Assembly (NCBI RefSeq): GCF_001418335.1
Contig: NZ_LIPP01000053.1
Location: 1 to 45,179, forward strand
From: Streptomyces aurantiacus
Lineage (GTDB): Bacteria > Actinomycetota > Actinomycetes > Streptomycetales > Streptomycetaceae
DNA length: 45,179 nucleotides
Direction of reading: 5' to 3'
Positions 1 through 8,584 of this stretch are shown here, in pieces. The number at the start of each line of letters is the position of its first letter. Position 1 is the stretch's first letter. The position numbers were made by a program, and so were the translations under genes. The notes below the pieces were generated by a model. The model was not told where the DNA came from, searched no databases, and saw only the letters and a program-made list of their open reading frames with translations.

Positions 1-106
1 GGTCGTCCCTCTCCGCCGCCGCCTCGCGCTCGGCGTCCTCCTGGTCCTCCTGCTCACGTTCCGCATGGACCTTGTCGGCCTTGGTCGGCGGCGGAGAGGG
101 ACGACC
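1..106. repeat. Perfect 21-bp inverted repeat at window edge (fold-back)
   Basis: Bases 1-21 and 86-106 are exact reverse complements, separated by a 64-base spacer. Read on the minus strand, bases 85 to 1 give a Glu/Asp/Arg/Lys/Ala-rich peptide ending EAAAERDD. Read on the plus strand, the second arm gives AAERDD and continues into the large cargo protein. The forward translation of 1-85 is an implausible Pro/Arg-rich string. The simplest reading is that the first ~85 bases are the upstream coding sequence in inverted orientation, from a fold-back chimera at a contig end or a micro-inversion between the arms. Confidence 0.8.
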
Positions 107-3100
107 CGGGTACCGATGACTCCCCGCCCGTGCCGGGCGCCGAGGAGGAGGCCGCGGAGCAGGGCCGCCGTACGGAGAGCGAGCTCGACCCCGAGGAGAA
201 GTCCGAGCCGAAGCCCGCGCCGGGCGTCGCCTCCAGGGACCCCAAGCAGGGCGACGACCCGAAGGCCGGTCCGGTCGCCGCCGAGGTCACCGTGCAGGAG
301 GCCAAGGACCGTTCGAAGGAGACCGGCGGCAATACGGCCGAGCAGGCCGCCAAGGAGGAGAAGGGCACGCCGACCGCGGGCGGTCCGGGCGACAAGGCGT
401 CGGGCGGCTCCAAGGACTCCGCGCAGGCCCGCTCCGACACGTCGGCCTCCGCGTCCCCGGCGGACTCGGCGAAGGCCGAGGTGTCCCCCGGCCCGCAGGA
501 GTCGAAGGGGCCCCAGGACCAGGGCGGGAGCGGCACTTCGGACGGTTCGGCGTCGGGCGGCGGGACGACCGCCACCGACGCCGACAGCTCGGCCGATACC
601 GATGCGACACCGTCGTCGGACTCGACGGCCGGCCGGCCTTCATCGGACGGCGGCAACCCCCGCTCGCCAGCAGGGAGTTCAGGCTCACGTACGGAGGAGC
701 AGAAGGAGCCGGCTCCGCAGCCGGAGAGCAGGGCGGACAGCACGGCCGAATCCGGGGGCGGGGACGACTCCGGCTCCAGGGCCGCTCCGGCGGCTGCGCG
801 CGGTGGTGGTGGCAGCGGTGGTGGTGGCAGCGGTGGCGGTGGCGGGTCGAAGGGCGGAGGCAAGGGGAGCGCGTCCAAGGGGAAGAAGGCGTCCAAGGCG
901 ACGCCGAACCTCTCCGGTGTCTCCCCCGAGGAGGGCCTCTCCGCCGCGTCGAACCTCAAACCGCACCAGGCCGTCGAGGCGATGGACAGCGTCGGCGGCG
1001 CCGTGGACAAGGACGTCGGCAAGGAGCACAGGCAGCTGGCGTCCAGGCCGCCCGCCATGGACCGCCCCTCCGGTGCCCCGAGGACCCTGCACGGCGCGCC
1101 GGACTCCGAGGAGGCGGCGCAGTACAACGAGGACAAGGCCGGCCGGGCCGATGACGCGAAGGACGAGAAGGCCGAGGTCAAGGGCGAGAAGAAGCCGGAA
1201 GGCAAGATCGACGCCGAGGAGATGGAGGAGCCGGACTTCTTCGACCAGGTCGGGATGATGGCCGGTTACGTCATCGGCGGCATCGGCGACTGGCTCGGCT
1301 TCGATGTGACGGCGGAGGACCTGGCCGCGCAGTTCGCCGGGATGCCCACCAAGGACGAGGCCATGAAGGAGGCGCAGAACGGCACCGCGCCGGGCGTCGA
1401 CATGAAGGGTCAGGCCGAGGACAAGACCGACGAACAGGGCGGCAACACCGACGACAAGAGCCAGGAGGCCGCCGAGACCGGCGCCGACGACGCCGGTCGC
1501 AGGATGGGCGAGGACCAGATCTACCCGGACGCGCCGAAGGAACGGCTCGAAGGGAAGGTGCCGGCCCAGCAGGGCGGCAAATCCCAGGTCGGCGGCGGTG
1601 GTGCGAGTACGGGTGCGGTGCCTCCCGAGGCGGCCTCGGAAGTGGCCGAGCACGAGCGGAAGCCACAGTTCAAGCAGGCACTGAGCGACGGCCGTCAGGA
1701 CATGGGCAAGGGCCGGGAGAAGAAGACTCAGGACACCCGCACGTCCCAGGACAAGCACAAACGGCAGGTGGACAAGGAAGTCCTGGCCAACACCAAGGAG
1801 CAGACGGGCAAGCGCGAGGGCGTCCTGACGGACGTGGACAAGCAGCGCGCCGACTGGACCAGGGACCAGGACGAAGAGCTGAAGAAGCTCGGCACGAAGA
1901 AGTCCGACCGCGAGACGAAGATCCGTGACGACGTCAAGAAGGAGGAGGAGGACACCGACAAGGACGTCGGCAAGGAGAAGGAGACCAGCGACAAGGACAT
2001 CAAGGACAAGGGGAACAAGGCCGAGGAGGAGGCAGGGAAGAAGAAGGACGAGAGGGTCGACGACTCCAAGGGCTGGCTCTCCAAGACGCTCGACTGGATC
2101 AAAGAGAAGTTCATCGAGCTGCGGGACAAGATCGTCCAGATCATCAAGGACGCCCGTGAAGCGATCGTCGGGGCGCTGAAGAGCTTCAAGGAGACGGTCG
2201 AGGGCTGGATCAACGCGGCCCGCAAGGGCATCGTCGAGATGATCAGGAAGTTCATCGAGGACCTGATCCAGTTCGTCACGGACCTGGTGAGAGCGGTCAT
2301 CGAGATCGCCCGCCGCATACGCAAGTTCGTCACGGATCTCATCAAGGCGGCGATCGCGCTCGTCAACAGTCTCGCCACCCGGCTGAGGCAGATCATGAAC
2401 GATCTGCTGGAGTCCATCGCGAAGCTGCTCAGCGACATCCTGAACGTCCTGAAGAAGATGCTCCTGGACGTCCTGAAGGCGTGCAAGGACGCCCTCAAGG
2501 CGGTCCTCGACTTCGCGACGAAGTTCATCGCGGCCTTCGGCGAGTTCATGCTGATCCTGGTCGACATCCTCTCGGACCCGGGCGGCTGGCTGAGCGGCGC
2601 GAAGAACTCCGCCTACGACGGCGCGAAGAACCACCTCTTCAACGAGGTGAAGAGTGCGGTCAAGCAGTGGTTCAACGACAAGGTCAAGGAGATCACCGGC
2701 CTGACCGAGGCCGTCTGGAACAAGCTGATGAAGGGCGGCTGGACCCTCGACAGGATCGCCAAGGAGGTGTGGGACGCGATCGTCCCCCAACTCCCGTTCA
2801 TCATCGGCGAGATCGTCATCACGAAGGTCCTCGCGAAGCTGATCCCGGGCGCCGGCTGGGGTGCGGCCATCCTGGAGGCCATCCAGGCCGCGATCGGCTC
2901 ACTGGGCGAGATCCTCAAGGCCATCGGCGCGGTCATCACCTGGCTCAAGTCGGTACGCGAGGGAGGCGCGGGCGTCCTCTTCGCCAAGGCGATAGCGGCG
3001 GGCATCGTCGTCCTGCTGGAAATGGCGTACGAGCTGATCCTCAGCGGCATCGGCAAGTACGTGTCGAAGGTGGGCAAGCGGCTGAAGGGCGTGGCCGCGA

Positions 3101-4980
3101 ACCTGGGCAAGGACAAGGGTGGCGGCACGGACAAGGGGAAGGACGGCGCGGGCGACCCGCCGGCTTCCAACAAGGACAAGCCCTCGTCGACTCCCGAAAA
3201 GACGCAGACGCCCCCGTCCAGGGTCACGCCCCCGCCGAAGCCCAAGGACACGGGCGGACCCGGAAAGCCGAAGGACCAGAGCGCGCCTGCCAAGCCGAAG
3301 GACAAGGACGCACCGGGCAAGCCGAAGGACAAGGACGCACCGGCCAAGCCCCAGGACAAGAAGCCGGCGACGACGAAGCCCGGAAAGCCGGTGGACAAGG
3401 ACACCGACACCCCGTCCCCCAAGCCGACGAGCCCCAAGGGCCCCACGAACAAGCCCGGCAAGGAAAACGGCAAGCCCGACGGCAAGAAGAACAACACCCC
3501 GAGCGACAAGTCCACGAAGCCGACGCCCCCGACGTCGAAGGACAAGAACGGCAATCCGAAGAACGAGAACAAGGACGAGAAGCAGGACACCCGGCCGACC
3601 CCGTCGCCCAAGTCGGCTGCCCCTACCCCCTCTCCCAGGCCCGACAAGATCGACGACCCGGGCGGTCCTGCCAAGGACAAAACCAAGGACAACGGGGGCA
3701 AGGGCCAGGATCCGGACGGCAACAAGGAGAAGCCCGACTCTGACGACAGCGCCAAAAGGGACGCGGACAGTCGAGACAAGGACGGCGACGGCAAGAAGGA
3801 AACCGACGGATCAGGTCGTAAGGACGGCGCTGAATCCGGCAGTAAAAGGAAGGATGACGAAAAGGGAGGAACGAGCGACAAGAAGAAACAGGAGGAGAAG
3901 GAGAACTCTCCCGAATCAAAGCAAGCTCAGCTTCAGAAGATCCTCGCTCGAATCAAGGCAATCGAAGATCCCAAGCTCAGGAAGGGAGTGCTGCGCGCCG
4001 GTCACATCCAGAGTCTCAATGCACTGCGCGTATGGTTCCGACTCAGCTCGCTCGTCCGCAAGGATCCACCCAATTTCTCAATCGTCGCCAAACTGAACCC
4101 GACTGGCACCGCGACACGCGGCGAGGAAGAATCCGGTGACTCCACACCGTCGGTTGATTGGAAAGACGCACCTCATCGCGATGCGAAGCTGCCGCCTGTA
4201 AAGTCCCCGGAATTTAGAAATAATGACCTCGCGTCAAGCTTTAAATCCGAGTATCTGAACAAGACATTCGCAAGTACCGGCGAATCGGCGGCGAAGGGTA
4301 AGTCGCCTGAGCCCCTCGGGTTTCGCTACCTCATCAAACATAAGATCAACACCGAGGTCAACGACTCCGAACGTTGGGATAGAACCCACCTGTTGCCGGA
4401 CACGCTGGGTGGAACGGCGAGAAATCAGAACCTGGTCCCGGCGCGCCACTACCAGAACATGAAGCTGCGGCCGACAGAGAAGCCTGCCACCGATCACGTG
4501 AAGAAGGGTGGCCGGAATCTCGCCTGGTACAAGATAGAAATCGGCTACTGGTCCGAGAAGGCGGATTCGAATTATGGGCACAACGCCAACACTCGACCCC
4601 GGGGATTCCCCAGCACTATTAGCGCGAGCTGGGGCAAGCATCACCTGAAGCCACGTGAGACCGGGGAATTGACGGGACACTGGACGCCCGGTGCGGCCGA
4701 ACCGGCATCTGTCTCGCTATCTCTTGAGAAACCCCCGATACCCCGCAACGAACCTGTGCTGGACGTCAACAGGGAGACTGACAAGCACCGCATGAAGCTC
4801 GCACTGACAGCATCGAAGGCCCAGGTGGAGGCGATCATTAGGCTTCGCCAAGTCCATCCGTTTGTCGATGAAATGGACATGGTGCAACGCATGAAGAAGG
4901 ATCGTCCTCGGTTTAACCTGGCGAAGCTGGAGAGTCGCTTGATTGCGCTCGCTGACGATGATCGTTTGACTTTCTCCTGA
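88..4980 (+). CDS. Large eCIS-associated cargo/polymorphic toxin, 5'-truncated, with C-terminal DRTH nuclease-like domain
   Basis: The frame is open past the window edge; the first in-window start is GTG at 130 (1616 residues from there), but the native start lies upstream. Residues are counted from 130. About 1-640 is low-complexity, rich in Lys, Glu, Asp, Gly and Ser, with a Gly-rich run near 220-240. About 648-990 is a chain of amphipathic helices alternating charged and Ile/Leu/Val faces. About 997-1260 is Lys/Pro/Asp/Gly-rich with degenerate KPKDKDAP units. The last ~350 residues form a compact domain with D1417-R-T-H1420, LGG (1426-1428) and NLVP (1434-1437), resembling DNA/RNA non-specific endonuclease (DRGH) toxins; H1420 would be the general base and Asn a metal ligand. 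Known eCIS cargo often carries an N-terminal DUF4157 domain, which would lie off-window. From about 3870 the codon use is less G+C-biased, suggesting an exchanged toxin tip. Loading into the CIS is inference from position at the head of the baseplate genes. Confidence 0.75.
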   Translation, partial: AAERDDPGTDDSPPVPGAEEEAAEQGRRTESELDPEEKSEPKPAPGVASRDPKQGDDPKAGPVAAEVTVQEAKDRSKETGGNTAEQAAKEEKGTPTAGGPGDKASGGSKDSAQARSDTSASASPADSAKAEVSPGPQESKGPQDQGGSGTSDGSASGGGTTATDADSSADTDATPSSDSTAGRPSSDGGNPRSPAGSSGSRTEEQKEPAPQPESRADSTAESGGGDDSGSRAAPAAARGGGGSGGGGSGGGGGSKGGGKGSASKGKKASKATPNLSGVSPEEGLSAASNLKPHQAVEAMDSVGGAVDKDVGKEHRQLASRPPAMDRPSGAPRTLHGAPDSEEAAQYNEDKAGRADDAKDEKAEVKGEKKPEGKIDAEEMEEPDFFDQVGMMAGYVIGGIGDWLGFDVTAEDLAAQFAGMPTKDEAMKEAQNGTAPGVDMKGQAEDKTDEQGGNTDDKSQEAAETGADDAGRRMGEDQIYPDAPKERLEGKVPAQQGGKSQVGGGGASTGAVPPEAASEVAEHERKPQFKQALSDGRQDMGKGREKKTQDTRTSQDKHKRQVDKEVLANTKEQTGKREGVLTDVDKQRADWTRDQDEELKKLGTKKSDRETKIRDDVKKEEEDTDKDVGKEKETSDKDIKDKGNKAEEEAGKKKDERVDDSKGWLSKTLDWIKEKFIELRDKIVQIIKDAREAIVGALKSFKETVEGWINAARKGIVEMIRKFIEDLIQFVTDLVRAVIEIARRIRKFVTDLIKAAIALVNSLATRLRQIMNDLLESIAKLLSDILNVLKKMLLDVLKACKDALKAVLDFATKFIAAFGEFMLILVDILSDPGGWLSGAKNSAYDGAKNHLFNEVKSAVKQWFNDKVKEITGLTEAVWNKLMKGGWTLDRIAKEVWDAIVPQLPFIIGEIVITKVLAKLIPGAGWGAAILEAIQAAIGSLGEILKAIGAVITWLKSVREGGAGVLFAKAIAAGIVVLLEMAYELILSGIGKYVSKVGKRLKGVAANLGKDKGGGTDKGKDGAGDPPASNKDKPSSTPEKTQTPPSRVTPPPKPKDTGGPGKPKDQSAPAKPKDKDAPGKPKDKDAPAKPQDKKPATTKPGKPVDKDTDTPSPKPTSPKGPTNKPGKENGKPDGKKNNTPSDKSTKPTPPTSKDKNGNPKNENKDEKQDTRPTPSPKSAAPTPSPRPDKIDDPGGPAKDKTKDNGGKGQDPDGNKEKPDSDDSAKRDADSRDKDGDGKKETDGSGRKDGAESGSKRKDDEKGGTSDKKKQEEKENSPESKQAQLQKILARIKAIEDPKLRKGVLRAGHIQSLNALRVWFRLSSLVRKDPPNFSIVAKLNPTGTATRGEEESGDSTPSVDWKDAPHRDAKLPPVKSPEFRNNDLASSFKSEYLNKTFASTGESAAKGKSPEPLGFRYLIKHKINTEVNDSERWDRTHLLPDTLGGTARNQNLVPARHYQNMKLRPTEKPATDHVKKGGRNLAWYKIEIGYWSEKADSNYGHNANTRPRGFPSTISASWGKHHLKPRETGELTGHWTPGAAEPASVSLSLEKPPIPRNEPVLDVNRETDKHRMKLALTASKAQVEAIIRLRQVHPFVDEMDMVQRMKKDRPRFNLAKLESRLIALADDDRLTFS

Positions 4981-5014
4981 CATGTAGATCGAGGTAAGGA
5001 AAGCGAGAGAAATC

Positions 5015-5719
5015 ATGGCAAAGGAGCTCACGTTGAGTGATCGTGCTCAGTTGGATTCCGTCAATGAGATCAAAGCGACCGGGGAATTTGATGTGCATTT
5101 CGAGCAGCGGCCGACAACATTTCCGATGTCATGGTTCGATCCCCTGTCGGACAGGAAAGCTGAATGGGCGGGTGTAATCCTGAGTCAGAAGCTGCAGGAG
5201 TGTGCATTAACTTTCACCTCTTTTTCCTGTTACTGGAATTCAAGAGATACTGAACTCGACCTATCCGGTGAATTTCACTTGCCTCACCTATTCAGATCCC
5301 TCATGGGCAACCCGCCGGAGTGCAACGACCTGGCATCTGAACGAGAAAGAAAGCTGCTCTCCCAGTTGCGATTGATTGATGCCGCCCCGCGCAGGGCGAC
5401 CGGTGAGGCTACTTTTATTCGCATTGAGGCCCACAAGGAGAATCTAGAACTATGGCACCAGGATCGATACTTGTATGACGGGGGGAATAACTCTCAAGGA
5501 TTTATTAAAATGGAGCTGGATCTCTGTGGCTACTTGACCATGCTGCGCATTACCAAGGGGACTTTCGGGTGGCAGCATCTTTTCGCTGACACTCTTCTTC
5601 GACACGAAGACTTCCGTCATCACGTCGCAAGTATCAAGAATATGCTCGATGTCTTCCCGGATACCTTCCCTGCCTATGACTACAGCGACCTACGTGCGCG
5701 CCTGGAGGCCCGCCGATGA
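5015..5719 (+). CDS. Unknown 234-residue protein, candidate immunity or partner of the upstream nuclease
   Basis: I do not recognise a family. The protein is soluble, has no signal peptide or membrane segment, and is mixed alpha/beta in character with many acidic and aromatic residues. It starts at ATG 5015, 34 bases after the toxin stop, behind a modest purine-rich RBS (AGGAAAG). Its stop overlaps the ATG of the next baseplate gene (ATGA at 5716-5719), so it is embedded in the operon. Base composition is far lower in G+C than the baseplate genes, matching the toxin tip just upstream. This adjacency and shared composition is the classic pattern of a polymorphic-toxin immunity gene. It contains a TTA leucine codon at 5207-5209, rare in Streptomyces and decoded by the bldA tRNA. 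Immunity function is inference; a chaperone or adaptor role is the main alternative. Confidence 0.6.
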   Translation: MAKELTLSDRAQLDSVNEIKATGEFDVHFEQRPTTFPMSWFDPLSDRKAEWAGVILSQKLQECALTFTSFSCYWNSRDTELDLSGEFHLPHLFRSLMGNPPECNDLASERERKLLSQLRLIDAAPRRATGEATFIRIEAHKENLELWHQDRYLYDGGNNSQGFIKMELDLCGYLTMLRITKGTFGWQHLFADTLLRHEDFRHHVASIKNMLDVFPDTFPAYDYSDLRARLEARR

Positions 5720-6417
5720 CCCGCTACGCCGACATCCCCAAGCCCATCCGCTCCGGAATAGTCGTGGTCGACCCCGACCGAGGCACCCCCCAGCGGATCA
5801 TCGTGCTGCAGTTCAACCCCGACACCCTGGAACGCAGTCTCTCGCCCCAGTCCGCCGGCGGCAGCGGAGACTCCGGCGGCGGGGGGAGCGGGTCCGGGGA
5901 CCGGAACGAGGCTCTGCGGCTCAAAGGGCCCGCCCAGGAGACCTGGAAGTTCACCGCCGAGATCGATGCCACCGATCAGTTCGAGGTCGCCGCCCCCGAC
6001 GGCATCCACCCCCAACTCGCCACGCTCGAAATGCTCGTGCAGCCCACCACTCAGCAGATTCGTGACGCCTCGCGGTTGTCCCAGAAGGGGGCCATCGAGA
6101 TCAGCCCGATCGAGATGCCGCTGACGCTGTTCACCTGGGGCAGCAAGCGCGTGATGCCCGTCCGGCTGACCGAGCTGTCCATCAACGAATCCGCCTTCGA
6201 CGTCAACCTCAATCCGATCCGGGCCTCCCTCTCCATCGGGCTCAAGGTGCTCACCGTCAGCGACCTGCCCGCCGGCCACCGCGGCGCCGACCTCTACATG
6301 GCCCACCTCGCCCAGAAGGAACGCCTCGCGGCAGCGGCCCGCGGCGGCAGCCTCGGCGGACTCGGCCTCACGGCCGCGGGCACAGGCACCGTCGGCACCC
6401 TGAACGGAAGGGGCTGA
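5716..6417 (+). CDS. CIS tube/baseplate adaptor protein (Afp7/Pvc7 N-terminal-like)
   Basis: This 233-residue protein has the typical opening of contractile-injection-system tube-domain proteins: a short N-terminus followed by IIVLQFNPDTLERSL (about residues 27-41), then a Gly/Ser-rich insert, then conserved EISPIEMPLTLFTWG and RVMPVRLTELSI segments around residues 127-158. In Afp/PVC particles this domain lies in the long baseplate protein that joins the inner tube to the hub and also carries a LysM domain. Here the LysM-like part is a separate downstream gene. Its ATG overlaps the preceding stop (ATGA), indicating coupled translation. The C-terminus is a low-complexity Ala/Gly tail. Role as tube-hub adaptor is from family knowledge; no catalytic function is expected. 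Confidence 0.8.
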   Translation: MTRYADIPKPIRSGIVVVDPDRGTPQRIIVLQFNPDTLERSLSPQSAGGSGDSGGGGSGSGDRNEALRLKGPAQETWKFTAEIDATDQFEVAAPDGIHPQLATLEMLVQPTTQQIRDASRLSQKGAIEISPIEMPLTLFTWGSKRVMPVRLTELSINESAFDVNLNPIRASLSIGLKVLTVSDLPAGHRGADLYMAHLAQKERLAAAARGGSLGGLGLTAAGTGTVGTLNGRG

Positions 6418-6427
6418 GGCAGCAGCC

Positions 6428-6826
6428 ATGGCAGACATCGAGCCCTACGAGAACGCCCTGGACGCGATCCCCGGCGCCCACCCCTACCCCCGTACCAGCC
6501 GCTACCACGACGCCGAGATCGGCGTACACCGACAGGCGGACGGCACCGAAGTCCGCTACACCAAGCGCCGGTTGCTGCCCCCGCTGCCCGAAGCGGGGGA
6601 TGCGGGGAACGCGGAGGACGAGAGCCAGGACCACACCGTCAGCGGCGGTGAACGCCCCGACCTCCTCGGGCAGCGCTACTTCGGCGACCCCACCCAGTGG
6701 TGGCAGATCGCCGACGCCAACCCCGTACTCGACCCACGCGAGCTGACCGACGAGGCCGGCAAGGTCATCCAGGTACCGCTCGCCGGCGGCTTCCCGCGGT
6801 CGGACCGGGGGGACCGGCGTGTTTGA
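6428..6826 (+). CDS. Small LysM/gp53-like baseplate protein
   Basis: This 132-residue protein begins 10 bases after the CIS tube-domain gene. The N-terminal half contains YPRTSRYHDAEI and RYTKRRLLPP segments. The C-terminal half carries the hallmark GERPDLLGQRYFGDPTQWW followed by QIADANPVLDP and VIQVPLAG, the signature of gp53/LysM-like domains that clamp baseplate wedges. It probably corresponds to the C-terminal half of Afp7/Pvc7, split off as an independent gene. It overlaps the next gene by 8 bases (GTG 6819, stop 6824-6826). Structural role is inferred from family and position. Confidence 0.78.
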   Translation: MADIEPYENALDAIPGAHPYPRTSRYHDAEIGVHRQADGTEVRYTKRRLLPPLPEAGDAGNAEDESQDHTVSGGERPDLLGQRYFGDPTQWWQIADANPVLDPRELTDEAGKVIQVPLAGGFPRSDRGDRRV

Positions 6827-7958
6827 CGTCCCCGTGGGGCAGGGCCCCGTCCACATCACCCTCCTCATGGGGCCCAAGCTCGCCCGCCCCGTCCCCGCCG
6901 AGGTCACCGAAGCACTGCTGTCCGCGCAGATCACCGCCACCGCCGGCGAACGCGGCGGCTTCCAGCTCGCCTTCGACCTCACCAAGAACGGGCTCATCAG
7001 CCGGCGGCTCCTGCCCGAAGGGTTCTTCGACCCCAAGACCCGGATCGTCGTCACCGTCACGGTCAAGGGCACCCCCGACGTGCTCCTCGACGGCCTGATC
7101 GTCCGGCAGGAGGTCGGCGCCAGCAACCAGCCCGGCCACTCCACCCTCACCGTCACCGGCGAGGACCTGACGCTCCTCATGGACCTGGAGGAGCGCACCG
7201 ACCGCTACCCCAACCTCCCACCCTCCGAGCGCGTCCTCGCCATCCTGCGCCGCTACTCCGACTACGGCATCCGGCCCGACGTCTACACGGAGAAGGTGGC
7301 CCAGCCCCCGCACCAGGACCTCCGCGTGCACTACCAGACCGGCACCGACCTGCAGTACGTCACCGAACTGGCCCGCGCCAACGGCTACACCTTCTACCTG
7401 GAGCCGGGCCCCACCCCGAACCGGTCGTCGGCCCGCTGGGGCCCCGAGGTCCGCCTCGGCGTCCGCCAGCACGCCCTCAACGTCAACATGGACAACAACT
7501 CCACCGTCGACCAGCTGACGTTCTCGTACGACGGAACGGCGCGCGAGGAGCCGCAGGCCCGCTGGCAGGACCCGGGGACCCGGCACTCCACGCTCCTCCC
7601 GCAGCCACCGATCAGCCCCCTGCGCCCACCGCTCGGCAAGCGCCCCACACCCGCCCTCAAACGCCGCACCCTCACCGGCACCGCCAAGCAGCAGCGCGAA
7701 CAGGCCGAGGCCGAACTCCTCGCCCGGGCGGCCGTGTCCGCCGACGTCATCTCGGGCTCGGGCTCCCTCGACGTCAACCGGCACGGCTACATCCTCCAGC
7801 CCCGCCAACTGGTCGGCGTCCGCGGCGCGGGACGGGCGTACGACGGCGACTACTACGTCAAGTCCGTCACACACAACCTGCGCCCCGGCTCCTTCCAGCA
7901 GAACTTCACCGTCTCCAGGGAGGGCCTGGAAGCCCGCAGCGCCTACGTCAGGCCCTGA
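6819..7958 (+). CDS. gp27-like baseplate hub protein (Afp8/VgrG N-terminal-like)
   Basis: This 379-residue protein resembles the gp27/VgrG hub, the trimeric ring under the inner tube. Visible features are a beta-rich N-terminal domain (ITATAGERGGFQLAFDL and GFFDPKTRIVVTVTVKG), a second domain starting near SERVLAILRRYSDYGI with YQTGTDLQYVTELARANGY (typical of phage late-control/gpD and VgrG proteins), and a C-terminal barrel ending VKSVTHNLRPGSFQQNFT. The GTG start at 6819 lies inside the preceding gene, so translation is coupled. In Afp8 and VgrG the hub and the OB-fold spike form one polypeptide; here the spike is a separate downstream gene. Confidence 0.85.
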   Translation: MFDVPVGQGPVHITLLMGPKLARPVPAEVTEALLSAQITATAGERGGFQLAFDLTKNGLISRRLLPEGFFDPKTRIVVTVTVKGTPDVLLDGLIVRQEVGASNQPGHSTLTVTGEDLTLLMDLEERTDRYPNLPPSERVLAILRRYSDYGIRPDVYTEKVAQPPHQDLRVHYQTGTDLQYVTELARANGYTFYLEPGPTPNRSSARWGPEVRLGVRQHALNVNMDNNSTVDQLTFSYDGTAREEPQARWQDPGTRHSTLLPQPPISPLRPPLGKRPTPALKRRTLTGTAKQQREQAEAELLARAAVSADVISGSGSLDVNRHGYILQPRQLVGVRGAGRAYDGDYYVKSVTHNLRPGSFQQNFTVSREGLEARSAYVRP

Positions 7959-7982
7959 CCTTGACCCCGCACCACCCCACGC

Positions 7983-8010
7983 CTCACAGACCACACCTCG
8001 CAGACCACAC
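7983..8010 (+). repeat. 14-bp tandem duplication in the hub-spike spacer
   Basis: CTCACAGACCACAC (7983-7996) is followed directly by CTCGCAGACCACAC (7997-8010), one mismatch. It lies in the only notable gap between the hub and spike genes, just before the spike RBS (AGGAGCAG). It may be a simple slippage duplication; no function is evident. Confidence 0.6.
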
Positions 8011-8027
8011 ACCAGGAGCAGTCCAGC

Positions 8028-8564
8028 ATGGCGGCAACCGGCAATCGCTACCTCGGCAAGTTCCGCGGCCGGGTCGTCGACAACAACGACCCACTGCGCA
8101 TCGGCCGCGTCACGGCCGAGGTCCCGGACGTCCTCGGTGATGAGCCCTCGACCTGGGCGCTGCCCTGCCTGCCCTTCACCGGGCCACAGGCGGGACAGTT
8201 CGTGGTGCCGCCGACCGGCGCCGGCGTCTGGGTGGAGTTCGAGCAGGGCGATCCCAGCTTCCCGATCTGGACGGGGTGCTGGTACGGGGCCGCCGAGGAG
8301 CTGCCGCCTGACGCGCGCCGCGAGTTGCAGGCGAACGCCGCGAACAAGCCGGTCGTCGTGCAGACACCCCTGGCGCACAAGCTCGTCATGAACGACACGC
8401 CCGGCACCGAGCAGGGAATCCTGCTCCAGGCCCAGGACGGCGCGTACATCCGCGTCACCAGGGACGCCGTGGTCATCGCGACCGGCGCCGGCGCCGAGGT
8501 CGTGCTGCGCGGCAACCAAGTGACGATCAACGAGGGCCAGTTGACCGTGCTCTCCAAGCGATAG
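8028..8564 (+). CDS. gp5/VgrG-like OB-fold spike protein (baseplate assembly protein V type)
   Basis: This 178-residue protein opens with GKFRGRVVDNNDPLRIGRV, the signature start of the gp5/gpV/VgrG OB-fold. It continues with WALPCLPFTG, VVPPTGAGVWVEFEQGD and PIWTGCWYG, conserved in OB-fold spikes. The C-terminal ~60 residues (LLQAQDGAYIRVTRDAVV then VVLRGNQVTINEGQ) look like a short repetitive beta-helical prism. It would sit below the hub and carry the PAAR-like tip encoded next. The ATG has a good RBS (AGGAGCAG). No enzymatic extension such as lysozyme is present, so the spike is purely structural. Confidence 0.88.
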   Translation: MAATGNRYLGKFRGRVVDNNDPLRIGRVTAEVPDVLGDEPSTWALPCLPFTGPQAGQFVVPPTGAGVWVEFEQGDPSFPIWTGCWYGAAEELPPDARRELQANAANKPVVVQTPLAHKLVMNDTPGTEQGILLQAQDGAYIRVTRDAVVIATGAGAEVVLRGNQVTINEGQLTVLSKR

Positions 8565-8584
8565 GAAGACGGGGGACGATTCAA

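Noticed and set aside
685..2790. 701-codon open frame on the minus strand
   Set aside because: It lies wholly antisense to the cargo gene, has Leu/Val/Asp-rich composition typical of a G+C-rich shadow frame, and shows no domain motif.
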